Assembly (NCBI GenBank): GCA_036936605.1
Contig: JAUPFV010000002.1
Coordinates: 163,176,813 to 163,240,812 of the forward strand
From: Limnanthes douglasii subsp. nivea
Lineage: Eukaryota > Streptophyta > Magnoliopsida > Brassicales > Limnanthaceae
Reading direction: 5' to 3'
Length of the DNA: 64,000 bases
Part shown: positions 10,740-23,999 of the stretch, in pieces
Layout: the number at the start of each line of letters is the position of its first letter
Numbering within the stretch: the stretch's first letter is position 1
Position numbers and translations under genes: made by a program
Notes under the pieces: model-generated
Seen by the model: only the letters and a program-made list of their open reading frames with translations
Database searches by the model: none
Told to the model about the DNA's origin: nothing

Positions 10740-12547
10740 TAGAACAGGCAAGCTGCCTGAAAGATTTGTTTATCAAGACTTGGGAAAATTCCCTTATCAT
10801 TGAAAGAATCTATCGCGCTTACTAGTCTTTCCAAACATATGGTGCTGTCGTTCTATTATTTGACGCTCAGAGATTCCTTCAAGAAAATTAACGATCTCCT
10901 CAAAGCTTATAAATTTTAGAAGCATAAATTTTTCTTTATTTCTGGAGCGTGGGAAAATGGGAATGTGAATTCCAAAGAGACCCCATTGAAGTTAAATCTT
11001 AAGTGGAAAAGCACGAGTAAGTGATTCAGCGTACTTTACTTTTCTTACATAATAATTATGTTTCAAATCTTTTATGTTATTATTGTTGTATGTAGAAATT
11101 TCAAGGAGAGATAAAATTCACAAAACTTCTACCAAAGATACTTCCGCAAAACTTTATGTGTGGGCAGAAAAAGCTTGGGAAATTAATTTCAGGTTGAATT
11201 TCAGCCTCTGAATTTTGTCAATAACCATGTATGGAGGATCTCTCCAGATTGTGTCGTCCCAGATGACGAGTTAATAGAGCCCCCCAAATCAAGGATATGT
11301 TGTGAAAAGGCTAGCAGCTCCTGATGAACGCGTCATACTGCTCGTTCGAAACAGATCGCAAAGCCACTTGCCTCCAAAACAAAATGAAAAGAAGAAGAAA
11401 GCACAAGCCAGCTCTTCCACAAATCCGAAGCTAAGGAAAATACAAAGGAAACCCAAAAGGAAAGTTAGTGAAACTAACCCACCAAACACCGAAGAAGAAT
11501 TTCAAGCTAAACCTTAAAAAAAACTATCGCTTCGAAGAAGAAGAAAAATTCTTCGAAAACCCCTCCAACAATAAGGCCAAACAGTAGTGTTGATGTATCT
11601 CCTCCAAATCCGACCCCACATATCGAAGGGATAGAGGAAAGACAAGAAGTTGTTGAAACATATAACCAAGGGACATAGAATATTAATGACGAATAAGATA
11701 TTGGTGATGATGAAATCCAAGATATTTGCATGGACATGAACCATCGAGTTCAAGAAATCCAACACCACATAGTATAAATTGGACGACAAATCATAGAAGC
11801 CAACCTGCCACAAAATCTAACTTCCAATCCTCCTCAGGTACCCTTATAATCTACACTTTGTATGTATGATAATTATCCTCCGCTTTTGGGGGAACTTCCC
11901 TAGAAGTATTAAAGGTAATATGACTTTTCACTGACCTCGGAGATACAACCAAACAACTATACGAAGAGGTTAAATTGGCGCAAAAAGTAAATTGGAAAGT
12001 TTTGCAATTGAAGTTATCTAGTGGAAAAAGAAGCTATATACAGTAAGAGGTTGAAAGACTTTTGCGCTCAACATATCCTTGAATAATTCCAAGCCCTCTA
12101 AGCTGACAGATCAGAATTTTTCAGAAGAGCCATCCAAATCAAACACCGTTTGAATGCAATTAATGATCAAGAAAATAAATTTTGAATTATACACAAACTG
12201 AATGAGCTCTAGCCAAAACATGAGGCTGAGATAACCGAGGAACGTATGAAGTACTCATCTTTGACAGAGCTACTTGATAAAAGTGAGGAATAAATCAATC
12301 TAAGATTTGGAAACATTCAATATAAAATCCTATGAAGAAAAAACGTCTTATCGTCAAAGCTCAAATGACCAAAGCGGATTGGATAGCATTGCTGCTATCA
12401 AAACCACTGAAGAACATGCAAGGATCTTGTTGTTTCGTGATGGAGCATTTCTGAGGGGAAAATGTATCAGATGTATGGAAATTAATTCCAATAGAAAGTG
12501 AAGAAACTGAATCTGAGGATGATGAAGATGCCTCGGGACAAGAATAA
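10740..12547 (+). pseudogene. Antisense extra gene (aORF) of element B
   Basis: Broken plus-strand frames follow the same plan as in A, C and D. A FFFISGAWENG motif near 10935 and LNLKWKST near 11000 are followed by an intron (11017-11095). At 11302-11517 a frame starting MKRLAAPDERVILLVRN leads into a Lys-rich NLS-like stretch; C has MKRLLVPDNKVILLVQN. Near 12340-12500 it has NDQSGLDSIAAIKT, matching C, and an acidic tail ESEETESEDDEDASGQE with a stop at 12545-12547. There are many stops. The N-terminal conserved core is not clear. Confidence 0.65.
11017..11095 (+). other. Intron in the antisense gene of element B
   Basis: GCACGA is followed by GTAAGTGATTC, and the intron ends TTGTATGTAG before AAATTTCAAGG; 79 bases. 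The position matches the introns in A and D after the LKW motif. Confidence 0.7.
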
Positions 12548-12879
12548 GGGAGCTCCTCAGAAGGAAGCTCAGACAACGCTCTAATAATGTTGAGGATAAT
12601 TAAGAAGTGGTACTGTTTTGGAATGTTTTCTTTTAAATCACCAATGTTTGTGGTGACCGCTATTTGTAGTTGTATGTTGACATTCGGGGGAGCCTAATCA
12701 TTCAACACATGTATTATCTTTTTGTTTTGCTGCAAAATGTCTAAGTATCAACGCCTCTTTTTATTTGCCATATATTTGTAATCAAACTAACCTTGAGAAA
12801 TTTTTATCGCCTCGTATTTTATCTTGCATAATTTATCATACGGAACCATACTCTGATTTTTATCGCCACACAACTTGGT

Positions 12880-13345
12880 ACTTGAAACCATGCTTTAAAT
12901 TGATATTATCACTTCTAATAATATCACCACTTAAATTAATACTTTGAACAATGCTTTTGATGGACGTTAGCACTTCAAATATTATCATTACTTAAACCAA
13001 TACTTTGAATAATACTTTTAATGGACGTTAGCACTTCTGATATTATCATCACTTATGTTAATACTTCAAACAATGCTTTTAATGAGCTTTAGCATTTCGA
13101 AGATCATCATCACTTAAATTAATACTTCGAATAGTGCTTTTAACGGACGTTAGCATTTCAAATATTATCATCACTTAATTTAATACTTCGAACAATGCTT
13201 TTAATGGTTGTTAGCGCTTCGAACAATATCGCCACTCATATTGACACTGAGAACCTTGCTTTAAATGAACGTTAGCACTTCGAAGAATATTTGCACTCAC
13301 ATTGACACTTCGAATCGTGCTTTAATGAACGTTAGCACTTCCTGC
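12880..13345 (-). repeat. 61-bp tandem repeat, about 7.5 copies, element B
   Basis: GTTAGCACTTC or close variants recur at about 12966, 13027, 13088, 13149, 13210, 13271 and 13331, a steady 60-61 base period. Copies are diverged. It lies between the antisense gene stop and the end of pol. Confidence 0.88.
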
Positions 13346-13418
13346 CCCACTAGGAGAGGAAAGAGTATGCTACTTATACAATAATAAAACTATAAAATCA
13401 TAAAAGTAAAAGAATAAA

Positions 13419-15555
13419 TTACCCCCAATACAATTTCAAATGCTCAATGATCCATGGGTGTTGTAGAAGTCTCCCCTCGTCGTCCTCGAGGCAATACATA
13501 TGTGGCTTAATTCATTCTATCAATGAATAAAGACCTTTCCAGTTCGGACCCATTTTCCCTAGCCTCTTATCCTTTGCGTGCAAGAATACCTTCCTCAAGA
13601 TCTTGTATTCCACCTTGAAATCTCTTCATTTTACCCTCAAATTATAACGGCTCCTCATTAAAGTTTGATAGTGAGTCGAATTCATATGTGCTTTGACCCT
13701 CTTTTCTCAAATTAAATAATATCTGCTTATCTTGCTTTCGTATTTGAATTTTCGGAATAATGAAGTATTATGTAAGATAGTGAAGTTGATTTTGAAGGTC
13801 TCACAACATCCATTCCATATACTAAGGAAAAAGGGTTTTCTTGAGTAGCTTTTTTAGGTGTTGTTCTATAAGCCCATAATATCTATTATAAATAAATAGG
13901 CCATTTCCCAGCAGCACCTGATAAATTTTTATTTATCCCTTCTAAAATAAATCTATTGGTTACTTCCACCTATCCATTTACTCGAGGATGAAAAGGTGTT
14001 GAAAAACACTGTATAATTCTGCCCGAATTGCAAAAGGAAGTCATTTATCTATTGTGGAACTAAGGACCGTTGTCTGTTGTAATCTTTTGAGGAACTCCAA
14101 AACGACATCAAATATTATTAAAAATAAACTTGATAACATATTTAGCTCTTGTTCCTAACAATGGCTCAGCTTCAGTCCACTTCGAAAAATGGTATATTAC
14201 TACAATAATTATTATTCCTCCCGAGGCCATACGTAGTGGCCATACTAGGTCTATTCATCATTTATCAAAGGGAACCGCTTTAGAAATTGAGCTAACGGGT
14301 ACTGCCGGTTTATGGATAAAATTACCAAATTGTTGACAAGTATCATAGTCTCGTACCAATTTTTTAGCATTATTCATAATTGAAGGCCAATAATAGCCTG
14401 CCAACAAAACTCTCCTTGTCAAAGACTTAAATCCACAATGAGCAGAACTTTCTCCATCATGTAGCTCGTATAAATATCTTGAGGCTCATTCTTACCCAAA
14501 CATCATAATAATGGTCTACTCAAAGAATTCTTATACAACAATCTATCTAATACTGTATATAAATGAGCTTTGTACCTCAATATTTGAGTTAACTTGACAT
14601 CTTGGGGCAATGTTCCTGTAAGCAAGAACTCTGTTATTTCAAATCGCCAGTTACCTCGAACATTTTTCTACAGTGACAAATACCTCATCGGAATACTTAC
14701 ATTGTTCTGATTTTAACAAAATCGAAGGAATTTCTTCTAATAATATCCATGGATACTCCTCTATATATGAAATAGTTTCTAAAGAATCCGCAACTGTGTT
14801 ATCCCCTCGATTGATGTGCTCAACAACCACTTCATCGAATAACAGAGTTAATACTCATAGCTCTAGAAGATATAAAACTACTTGATCTTTCTTAGCCTCA
14901 GATATCCCTGTCATATTTGCTACCAACTGCGAATCCGCCTCTAACCGAATTGTTTTCACCCCACAAATACTTGCAAGCCTTAAACCAGCTCAAGCACCCT
15001 CGGACTCATCCTTCTTATTTGATACGTGTAATACAAATCAAATTTCCTAATACATGGCTTATCTAGAAGAATCAATCAATTGTACCCCCGCCACTTGATC
15101 CCAATATGCTAGAACCACCATATGTTCAAACAACCCATGTTGGAGTTGATGGCAACAATTCTTTAAATATTTCCTCATCTGACCGGCTTGAGTGAAACTC
15201 AAACAAAAAATTTGCCAAAGCTTGAGCTTTAATAAATGTTAGAGGAGAAAAATTTATATCAGAATCCCCCAACTCAGTCGACCACTTAGTCTTCTACCAG
15301 CAATACCCGGCCGTTGTAGTACATTCTTTAATGGAAAAGATGTTCAAACAACAAATATATGAGCTTGAAAATAAGAACACATTTTTCTAGCAGCCACCGC
15401 CAAGGCTAAAGCCAAGTTGTCAAGCCTTCAGTATTTTTTTCTGATGCCAATAAGATTTTGCACACATAATAGACTGGCACGGGAGCTTCACTTTATTCCC
15501 TTATCAATACAACACTAACAGGAAAATCTAACACTAGCTCAAGTTATAACTCTTC
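13419..15555 (-). pseudogene. RNase H, second RNase H and integrase of element B
   Basis: The minus-strand translation starts abruptly in the first RNase H near 15550 (VSVVLIRE, then VYYVCKILLASEKN). It continues with KWSTELGDSDINFSP, the second RNase H (EADSQLVANMTG, HINRGDNTVADSL), the integrase HHCC (DTCQQFGNFIHKP), core (DLVWPLRMASGG, HFSKWTEAEP) and C-terminal module. The stop is at 13419-13421. It has frequent stops. Upstream RT is absent because the sequence switches to the gag of another element at about 15555. Confidence 0.75.
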
Positions 15556-16676
15556 CAATGTCTAGGTTAACCGGCAAAACATCCTCGTGGGGGGTAACAA
15601 TCCATCCAAATCATTGTTATTGAAAGCGAGATCGGCTACTAAGTCACGGTAATTATAGTGGGAGGACCCCTCGACTGTGTGCACCTTGTGGTCAGCCTTA
15701 GAACTCTTCTTAGATTGCTGGTCGTCACATATCACGGTTCCCCCTAACATCATAATCAACAAATGTGGCTTTCCTTTGTCAACCCTCTTGTCCTCCAAAC
15801 GGGCCTCATCATTTTCCGGGTGAGTCTCCTCTTTTTTTCATTCTCACAATTATGCTATTGCTATTACAAATTGGATGCGCTCGCTACTGTCAATTAGTTT
15901 TTGGATCTCCGAGCTAAGAGGTCTCACCTCTTCTTAATTAGAAAACGAACTAAGTCAGCGTATAATTGACCCTTCTGGTTGAGGCCTCTATTAAGTGAAG
16001 CGACGGTGATGGACTCCTTTAGATCTAGCAAAGCATTCATGGCATGGAATAAATACTTGACATAGTCTTTTAACGCCTCGCCCCTTCTTTGATATAGGTC
16101 CATGATGGAATCACTCTCACTCCGAGACTCCTTGTTGCCAACAAATCTGTCTATAAAAGCGCCTCACAAGACTACAAAATCATGTATAGTTACGTTAGGT
16201 AAACTACTAAAATAGTCCATCGCATTACCTTTAAGGGTCATAGAGAGGGCCCGACAGAGCATGACATCATCTGGATTAAATGCCATCATCATATTCATGA
16301 ATTGTACCAAATGTCTTTTTCGATCTCTCGTGCTATCGTAGGCTTTCATGCGGAACATATCGAACTTTCTGGGGAGCTCAGCCTCAAGGATCTTTCCATG
16401 AATAGGGATTCCTTGAGCATGTAGGCAGCCATTTCGGGCGGACTTGATCATACTATTGGATTTGATTTTCCTTAGCCCTTTTGGGCGCAAATTGTCTACC
16501 ATCATGGTGCGTTTCCCGTTCTCTGGACCATCTTTTTCCACTACTTTCATCCTCTCATTTTCCATGCTCCTCACGCTTGGAAGATCTATCTCCTTGTTGT
16601 GCTCGACTAGGCTCTTCTCATGAGCGTTGCCACACTCGACTACCTCCTTGCACCTTAGTTATTAATGCGTGGAGGG
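15556..16676 (-). pseudogene. Gag C-terminal part of element G
   Basis: The minus-strand frame 16574-16164 has ILEAELPRKFDMFRMKAYD, RHLVQFMNMMMAFNPDDVML and MDYFSSLPN, a Tat-type gag core. It continues as KESRSESDSIMDLYQRRGE and ends in a gag-protease linker (DLVADLAFNNNDLDG) at about 15600. Its N-terminal half lies 9.6 kb away at 26344-26820. The 16676 end abuts the 3' LTR of C, and LHALITKVQGGS there continues the EEMNDT seen at 26344. It is joined to B's RNase H at its other end without protease or pol. Confidence 0.72.
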
Positions 16677-17159
16677 TGTTAAATATGAATCTGGTTTCTT
16701 GAGAGATAACGTAAAATAAAGAATAACCTTTGTCTAATCAGAAAGCATCACATTTTATTCATTGACCTCAACCTTTATTTATAGGCGCATTAGACGTTCT
16801 TTGTCAAAACTCAATCTGCTTCGAATTAAATCTCCTCTCTTTGTTAAAATCATTTATGGAAATTTATGTTGTCTTCAAATATATGTGTCTCCAAATTTTG
16901 ACTTCGAATGTAAATTTTTTATTAACCGATTTTAAGAATGTCAGGTCATATTCTTATCCTCCTCGAATGCACTCGTACACATGTTTACCTCGAAACCAAT
17001 TTGACCCTTTGTTTGCGCTTCGAATACTCACATGTAAAATCATGATTTGGCCTTCTCATAACGGTCAGAAACGTTTAGAATAATCAAGTATGCGCGTGAT
17101 GACCCACTAAGCCTGTCGTGAGGTCTGATAGCTAACAGGTGTCACATTACTTGTATACA
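16677..17159 (-). repeat. 3' LTR of element C
   Basis: It starts TGTTAAATATGAATCTGG on the plus strand. The first 110 or so bases match 26044-26190, including TTTATTTATAGG (a TATAAATA box on the minus strand). The remainder to TGTATACA (about 17159) has no visible match in the 5' LTR. The right border is set by the adjoining purine-rich tract and is tentative. Confidence 0.6.
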
Positions 17160-17167
17160 AGTAACCG

Positions 17168-17331
<164 letters not shown>

Positions 17332-17539
17332 TGAGAACCCTATTTTTTTGGCCACCTTCACAAGAAAACTCATATTTCCTAGCCAACCTTCAAAGTTTAT
17401 ATACTAATTTGAATATTCCTCTTCTTCTTAGTTTATAAAAAATCACAACTACTAAAAAACAATTGTTGGGGATTACAATTACCTGTGTATTAGTGAGAGG
17501 GTTGTTGAATACAAGGCGGCAGGTGTATTAGACAACTCT

Positions 17540-20099
17540 TCTCAATTCTCAACTCAAACCATATTTTACGGTAATTTTAATCCTAATCAGATTTCCCTTG
17601 GGCTTCAAAGTTCATCCAACCTAGAAGATAATCATTCACCAGAGTATCCTCGATAATTATCATCACCACCTCGAATTCATTCTCCAACACTTTCTGGTTC
17701 CTCAACTGTATCTTCTCAAAAGAATCGCAAAGTAACTCAAAGCATAGCTACTCTGAGAAGATTAGAAAAAACTTCATCACCCATCAACTCTGATCCACCT
17801 CGACCATTACGCAAAAAGACTCCTCGGATTCAGGAAAAAGCTCTTTTTTCCCAAATTCTTCATGCTAAAAAGAAAGTATTCATAGCTATGGGAGATATCG
17901 AGGCTGACAACACTTCACAAAATACTGTAAGTATTCCTACAACACCATCTCCTCCCTCGAGGGAGATTATTGAGACCATCACAAAATCTCAAGAAACTCC
18001 CTCGAATACTCAAGAAAATCCAGCATCGAACCCGAATCCTCCTCAACTAATAGACGAGGCTTCTGAAGAAGAAGATGACTTAGAAGCAACGATGTTAAAT
18101 GTCGGGGATAAAGGAAGTGGGGTTGCATCTGATACAAAAGAGGACACTTCAAAGCAGGGAGCAGCTGAGAAAGAAGAAAAGAAAAAGAAAGCTCCAGTTG
18201 TAATTCCTGATGATGTTGTTGACTTAATAAGTGTGAATTTAAAACTGCTGCTCCCCGATTACATCATGGCGCTGAAAAACGTGCATATGTATATAGTGAA
18301 GCTCAAGATGGTCATCTGAAAAAAGAAATAGGGAATGCCAGATAGTATAATGCTTCGATTATAAACAGAAGGTGAAACTCCACTGGACTGGAAAGTAGAT
18401 GAATTGGTGGTCTATCCTAAGATCATCAATTAGGGTCTTCGGTTCCCACTGGATCCGATGATAGTGTCTTAAATCAATTCTTACATTTAGTGTTACTATA
18501 CCCATGAATTTTGAAGAGGTACAGTGGTTGAAAGAAAGATGCACTAGATATTTTTACCAAGTTAGTCAATTGGGCAGAAAAGAAATGGGGCAATGGATTC
18601 CACAGTTTTTCAACCTATAAAATTCATCACTAAGATCTCCCTAGGTGCCGACCTCTCCAAAAAATTAATGGAGCCAGGTAACGCACAACTTATCATGAAG
18701 AGATTGCTAGTACCTGACAATAAAGTTATCTTGCTTGTGCAAAACATATCTGATAGTCATCTGCCTTTGAAAAAGAAAGGGAAAAAAGCATATAGTACAT
18801 CTGGTGCTAGCCCTTGAACTAAACCGAAGCCACAAAGAAAATTAAAGGCAATTCAATCTAGCCTTCAAAAATTCGAAGAAAGAGTTGAGGTTGAACCTTT
18901 TTCGGAAAGAAATAAAATAGCTGCCCCAAATAAAAAAGCACTTTGAAAACTTCACCTGCTAAGAGAGCTGCAAAGAATTCTATAGAATCTGTTATAGAAG
19001 TGCCTTCTGTAAAGCTGAAGAAACTGCAGTAGATGACCATCAATGAGAAACTTCAGTTGAAGATCAGAAAAAATAAACTACAATGGAAGATCACCGAGGA
19101 GATGACAACATATTTCCTGATGATCCCATTAGTGAAGAAGAACTTCAAGACCTCTACAACGATATGGATCCGAGGGTCCAACAAATCCAGAACAACTTGA
19201 ACAAATTGGTCGTCAAGTTACTGCTCATGTTCTAACTGAAAGGCTAAATCCGGATCTTCCTCTGACTCCCTCATGCACTGCTCTTATGCCTTTCAATAAT
19301 CAAAGGTTCATACCTATCCAAGAGAAATCGAAAGAAGTTTTATTTGCACTGCAACGTTTTTAAAATCTTGAAACAGTAGCAAAAGCATTGTGCACCAAAA
19401 TAAGTTCTTCTCAAAACATTTGGAAACAATGGATAATGATATGGTCCGATATAAAAAAATGCTGCTAGAGAGAAAAGGATGAAAGAAATATTTGGCAAAC
19501 TAATCGAGGACCAATGTCATGCATTCCAAGCTGACAGATCAGAATTTATCAAAGGATCCATCCACCTCAAATGTCATCTACATTATGTGCATAATCAACA
19601 AACAAAAGAGCTCAAAACTTCTCACCAGGATGAGATACATGATCTTAAAACCAAACATGCAAGAAAGATATCCGAGGAACATAAAAAATACTCCTCTCAT
19701 CAAGAATCTCTGAACAAGAGTGAAGAAGAAAATAAAAAGCTAACTGAAGATATGACTACACTCAAGACGGTACTCAAAGAAGAAAAGGAAACCGTTGTGC
19801 AAAGTGCCCAAAATCAATGTGGACTAGACACCTTTGCTACCATCAAAAATTTCGAGGAGCAAAAGACAATCAAATTGCTCCGTAAATTTCATGCAACATT
19901 TCCAAAAGAAAATCTATAAAACTTTTGGGAATTGATCCCCGTAGAAAAACATCATAGTGAAGCCTTCGACCATATCCCCACTGATTCTTTCAAAAAGACA
20001 GAGTCATCTGAAGAGAATGCCACTGAACAAGGATATTCATCTGAAGTGAACTTTAAAGAAGATAAGCAATTGTTGTTTCTTTTTTTGTCCAAGTTATAA
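17540..20099 (+). pseudogene. Antisense extra gene (aORF) of element C
   Basis: Frames on the plus strand oppose pol. The 17888-18319 frame begins near FIAMGDIEADN (D has FIAMGSDVEKS), is Ser/Pro/Glu-rich, then shows a Lys-rich run and a VIPDDVVDLISVNLKLLLP core segment. GLRFPLDP near 18440 matches D. The part holding the FLFISG motif and the intron is deleted near 18500-18560. MKRLLVPDNKVILLVQN follows at 18698, then NLS-like Lys runs. The 19479-19919 frame is coiled coil with CGLDTFATIKNFEE, and FWELIPVE leads to the tail, stop at 20097-20099. Candidate TATA boxes are at 17396 and 17432. Confidence 0.7.
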
Positions 20100-20309
20100 A
20101 GTCATCTGATGTTGTATGGTGGCTTATTTTTGTGTGGTATTCACAACATCTTTTTGTAAGATCGGATTATAACTTCAATGAAAAACTACTCGTCTTCTTT
20201 CTATATTTATTCGTAGAGATATAGTTTTATGAATAAATCATAATGACATCGGCTTCTAACATATGTCAGAGATAAATTTGTAACGTGTCAAATAAAAATA
20301 ATGCTCTTA

Positions 20310-20475
20310 CAAAATGTTAGCACTTCGAATACATCTGGTGTGTTTAAAAAATGTTAACACCTTGAATATATTTAGTGAGTTTAGCACCTCGAATATATGT
20401 AGTGCGTTTAGAGAACGCAACATCTTGAATATTTGTAGTGCGCTTAAAGAACGTAGCATCTCAAATATGGTTGTT
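20310..20475 (-). repeat. About 36-bp tandem repeat, 4-5 copies, element C
   Basis: TTAGCACTTCGAATA and variants recur with CGAAT/TGAAT phases at about 20324, 20361, 20388, 20424 and 20460. The minus-strand translation shows the 12-residue periodicity FEMLRSL / FKMLRSL / FEVLNSL. Same location between antisense gene and pol as in the other elements. Confidence 0.75.
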
Positions 20476-20630
20476 TTAGTGTTTATAATAAGCCTATTAC
20501 TCCACGTATCAAAACAATTACTCTTGGTCAACATATTCAAAGATGATCAGTCTTGAATTTTAAACAACTATTGGCCAAAAAAAATTATATTAATATATTC
20601 AAATATGTACATGACACCTTATTAAAACCT

Positions 20631-23600
20631 TTATGGGCCAATAGTGTTTAAAAGATAAAATCTTTTCCAATATAGTTTTAAATATTTTATATTCCAAGGA
20701 TGTTGAAGTATCCTCTCCTGCTCATCAAAAAGGCGATACGTACCTGATTTTATTTTCTCAATCATGATATAAGGACCCACCTAATTTGGGGCCATCTTTC
20801 CAATTTGTTTGTCCTTTGTATTTGTATGGACAAATACTTTCCTTAAAACTTTTTCACCTACTTTGAAATCCCTCATTCTCACCTTAGAATTATATCGACT
20901 CTTCATCAAAGTTTAATAATGAGTCATATCAAATGAACTCTAACTCTTTTCTCTTCAATCAAATTTAGTTATGTACTTTTTGCCTCTTCATTTATCTCTT
21001 CAGAATATTGAGGTACTCTATAAGACGGTAAATTATTCTCATCAGGCTGATAGCAAACGTACCATACACCAAGGCAAAATGTGTTTCTTGAGTAGCCTCT
21101 CTAGGGGTTGTACAATAAGCCCACAACACCTCTTGCAAATAGTTAGGCAATTTCCATGTAGCACCTGTTAAAGTTTTCTTCAAAACCCTCCAATATAGAT
21201 CTATTAATCACTTACACTTGAACGTTTTCTTGGGGATGAAAAGGCGTGGAAACATATTATGTTATTCCTCTTGAAGCGCAAAAAGAAGTCATTTTTCTAT
21301 TGTTGAATTGCGGACCATTATCTATAGTGATTTTCGAGGAATTCCAAAGAGTCAACATAACAATAATGGTCTACTTAAATATTTTTTGTATAACAGTCCA
21401 TCCAGTACCATATAACCATGGGCCTCGTATCTTAACTTTTTAGCTAGATGTCCATCTTGAGGTAACATACCTCTTAATAAAAAATTAAGGATGTCAAATC
21501 TCCAATCACTTCGAATTATGTCTGGAGTGACAACTACTTCCTCAACATGCAAAAGTATCCTCAACGATTCTTCTATATAAGAAATTGTTACTAAAGAATC
21601 AACAACTGTATTATCTTCTCGGTTAATATGTTCTACAACCACTTTATCAAACGAAAGAGTTAAAATTCGAAGCTCACATACATACAAAATTAACTATTCT
21701 TTCTTAGCCTCAGATACACCTGCCATGTGATTCGCTACTAGCTGCGAATCAGTTTCCAAACGAACTGTTGTTGCTCCACAAATATTTGCAAGCCTTAACC
21801 AAGTTAACACAACCTCATTATTGGATGTGTGAAAACCAAATCGAATAGCCTGATACATTGCCTACCCAGAAGGAGCAACTAATTGTACCTCTGCATTACA
21901 CCCCAATATGCTAGACCCGCCATCTGTTCGAACCATCCACATCGAAGTTTCTGGCGAGATCTTCTTATATGTCTCCTCATTTGATCGTCTCGAATGGAAT
22001 TCGACCATAAAATCAGCTAAAGCTTGAGCTATAATAGATGTTCGAGGAGCGAAAATGATGTCAAAATCTTTCAATTATACGGACTATTTAGTCATTTTAC
22101 CATAAATATTTGGTCGTTGTAACACATTCTTTAGGAGGAAATAAGTTTGAACGACAATTGTCTGAGCTTGAAAATGAGGGTGCATTTTCCTAACAGTCAC
22201 CACTAAAGCCAAAGCCAATTTGTCAAGTCTCAAATACATTTTCTCTGATGAAAACAAACTTTTACTAACATAATAGACTAGGTTTGAAACTCCTTTGTCT
22301 TCGCATATCCAAACAGTTCTTAAAACAAAATCAGACACTGCTATATATATAAGAATAGTTTCTCTCCAATTCGAGGCTTAGACAAAATTTCTCGTGATAA
22401 TAAAACTTCTTTAATTTTTTAAAAAATTACTTCACAATATGGCGTCCACTCAATCTCATTGGGTCCTCGTAATATTGGAACAAAGGAAAACATTTGTCAT
22501 AAAACCTTGGAATAAATCAATTAAAGAAAGCTAAACTTCCTGTCAATATTTTCACTTCCTTTATAGTTCGAGGTGATGTTATTGAAACCAACGCCTTTAA
22601 CTGTTCAACATCGGCTTCTATCCTTTTTTCACTATTAATATACCCCAAATATTTCTTGATCGGAGACCAAAAGTACATTTCTCATGATTCAACTTCAAAC
22701 AAATAGCTCTCAAATTTAGAAACGTCTCAACTAAATCTTCAAGGTGTTCACTATATGTGGAAATCTTAACCAAATATCATCAATGTATACCTCCATATTC
22801 CTTTCGATTCGAAGAGTAAAAGCCTTATTCACCAACCTTTGATATGTTGCTCCAACATTTTTCAACCCAAACGGCGTGACCCTATAACAATGTAGTCCTA
22901 AATTGGTGATGAATGTAGTAATTTCCTAATCTTGTGGATCTATTTAAATCTGATTATACCCCAAAAAAGCATCCACAAAAGAAAGAATTTTATTCCATCA
23001 AGAAGAATCAACTAGTTGATCTATTCGAGGGACATGAAATGGATCTTTAGGACATGCTTCATTCAGATCTGTGAAGTCAACGCAATTTCTCAACTTTTCA
23101 TTCTTCGTTTTTCCTAATACTGGGTTTGCAATCCATAAAAGATATAGTGCCTCCCTAATATGTCCAACCTTGGAGATCCGATCCACCTCTTGAACAATAG
23201 CCTCTCACATTTCCATAGAAAAAAGCTCGCTACTCTAAAATAACAGGCTTTATCCTCGGATTTATAGCTAGGCTATGACATATTATCTCAAATGGAACTC
23301 CTATCACATCATCTGTTTTCCAAGCGCAAAAATCCAAGTTATCAAACAAAAATTGTAACAACTAATCACACAAAGTAGAAGACAACAATGTTCATATTCG
23401 TAAATTCTTCCCAATAGAAAAAATATACTCTTCAATATCCTCACTCACTATCAAAGAACCCGGGGTTTCCCTCGGATCATCTTCTCTCTCTTCATCTGAG
23501 GTCACCCCCTTTGGTTGCTATTCAGCCATCCGATCCTCAGAATTAGATACTCAAACCCTGAGTGTTGTTGCATAACATTCCCTGACTACTTTTAGGTCAC

Positions 23601-23990
23601 TTCGAACCACACCAACTTGATCTCCAATGACATACTTAAAACATTGATGAACAATAGACACAACAGCATACATTCTTGAAAACCAAGATCTCCCAAATAT
23701 AACATTGTAACTGGTTAGACATTCCACCACCATGAACAAAACTTAAAGTTTCTTTTTAAACAGGTTTTTACGCAAACACACCTCACCATAGAATTCACCT
23801 ATTACCTGAGTTGTTACTCCTGTAAACTCAGTTATAGTACGATCAGACCAAAACACTTGAGGTGGATTACGCATCATGTCATATGTAGATTTGAATAACA
23901 CATTCACAGAACTCCTTGTATCTATCAAAACGCGTTGAATTTCAACTCCACATATTTTTCTACCCTTATAACCACTACATCCTCATGAAG
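20631..23990 (-). pseudogene. Pol of element C (protease, RT, RNase H x2, integrase remnant)
   Basis: Protease at about 23930-23550 has MIDTRSSVNVLF (catalytic DTG reads DTR) and IFGRSWFSRM. RT at 23190-22400 has VDFTDLNEACPKDPF and an intact YIDD near 22785. RNase H 1 is at 22338-22084 (VYYVSKSLFSSEK). RNase H 2 is at about 22000-21600 (MVRTDGGSSILG, HINREDNTVVDSL). Integrase starts after this, then jumps near 21352 to GIP-type core residues, so the HHCC and first core residues are lost. The C-terminal GPY-like part ends with a stop at 20631-20633. Many stops. Confidence 0.78.
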
Positions 23991-23999
23991 GCCAGCTAT

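Noticed and set aside
12880..13345. Possible CRISPR array because of even spacing
   Set aside because: Whole 61-base units are repeated, with no unique spacers, in a plant retrotransposon.
20307..20540. 77-residue frame with FEMLRSL repeats
   Set aside because: The periodicity comes from the 36-base non-coding tandem repeat of C; no start or domain support.
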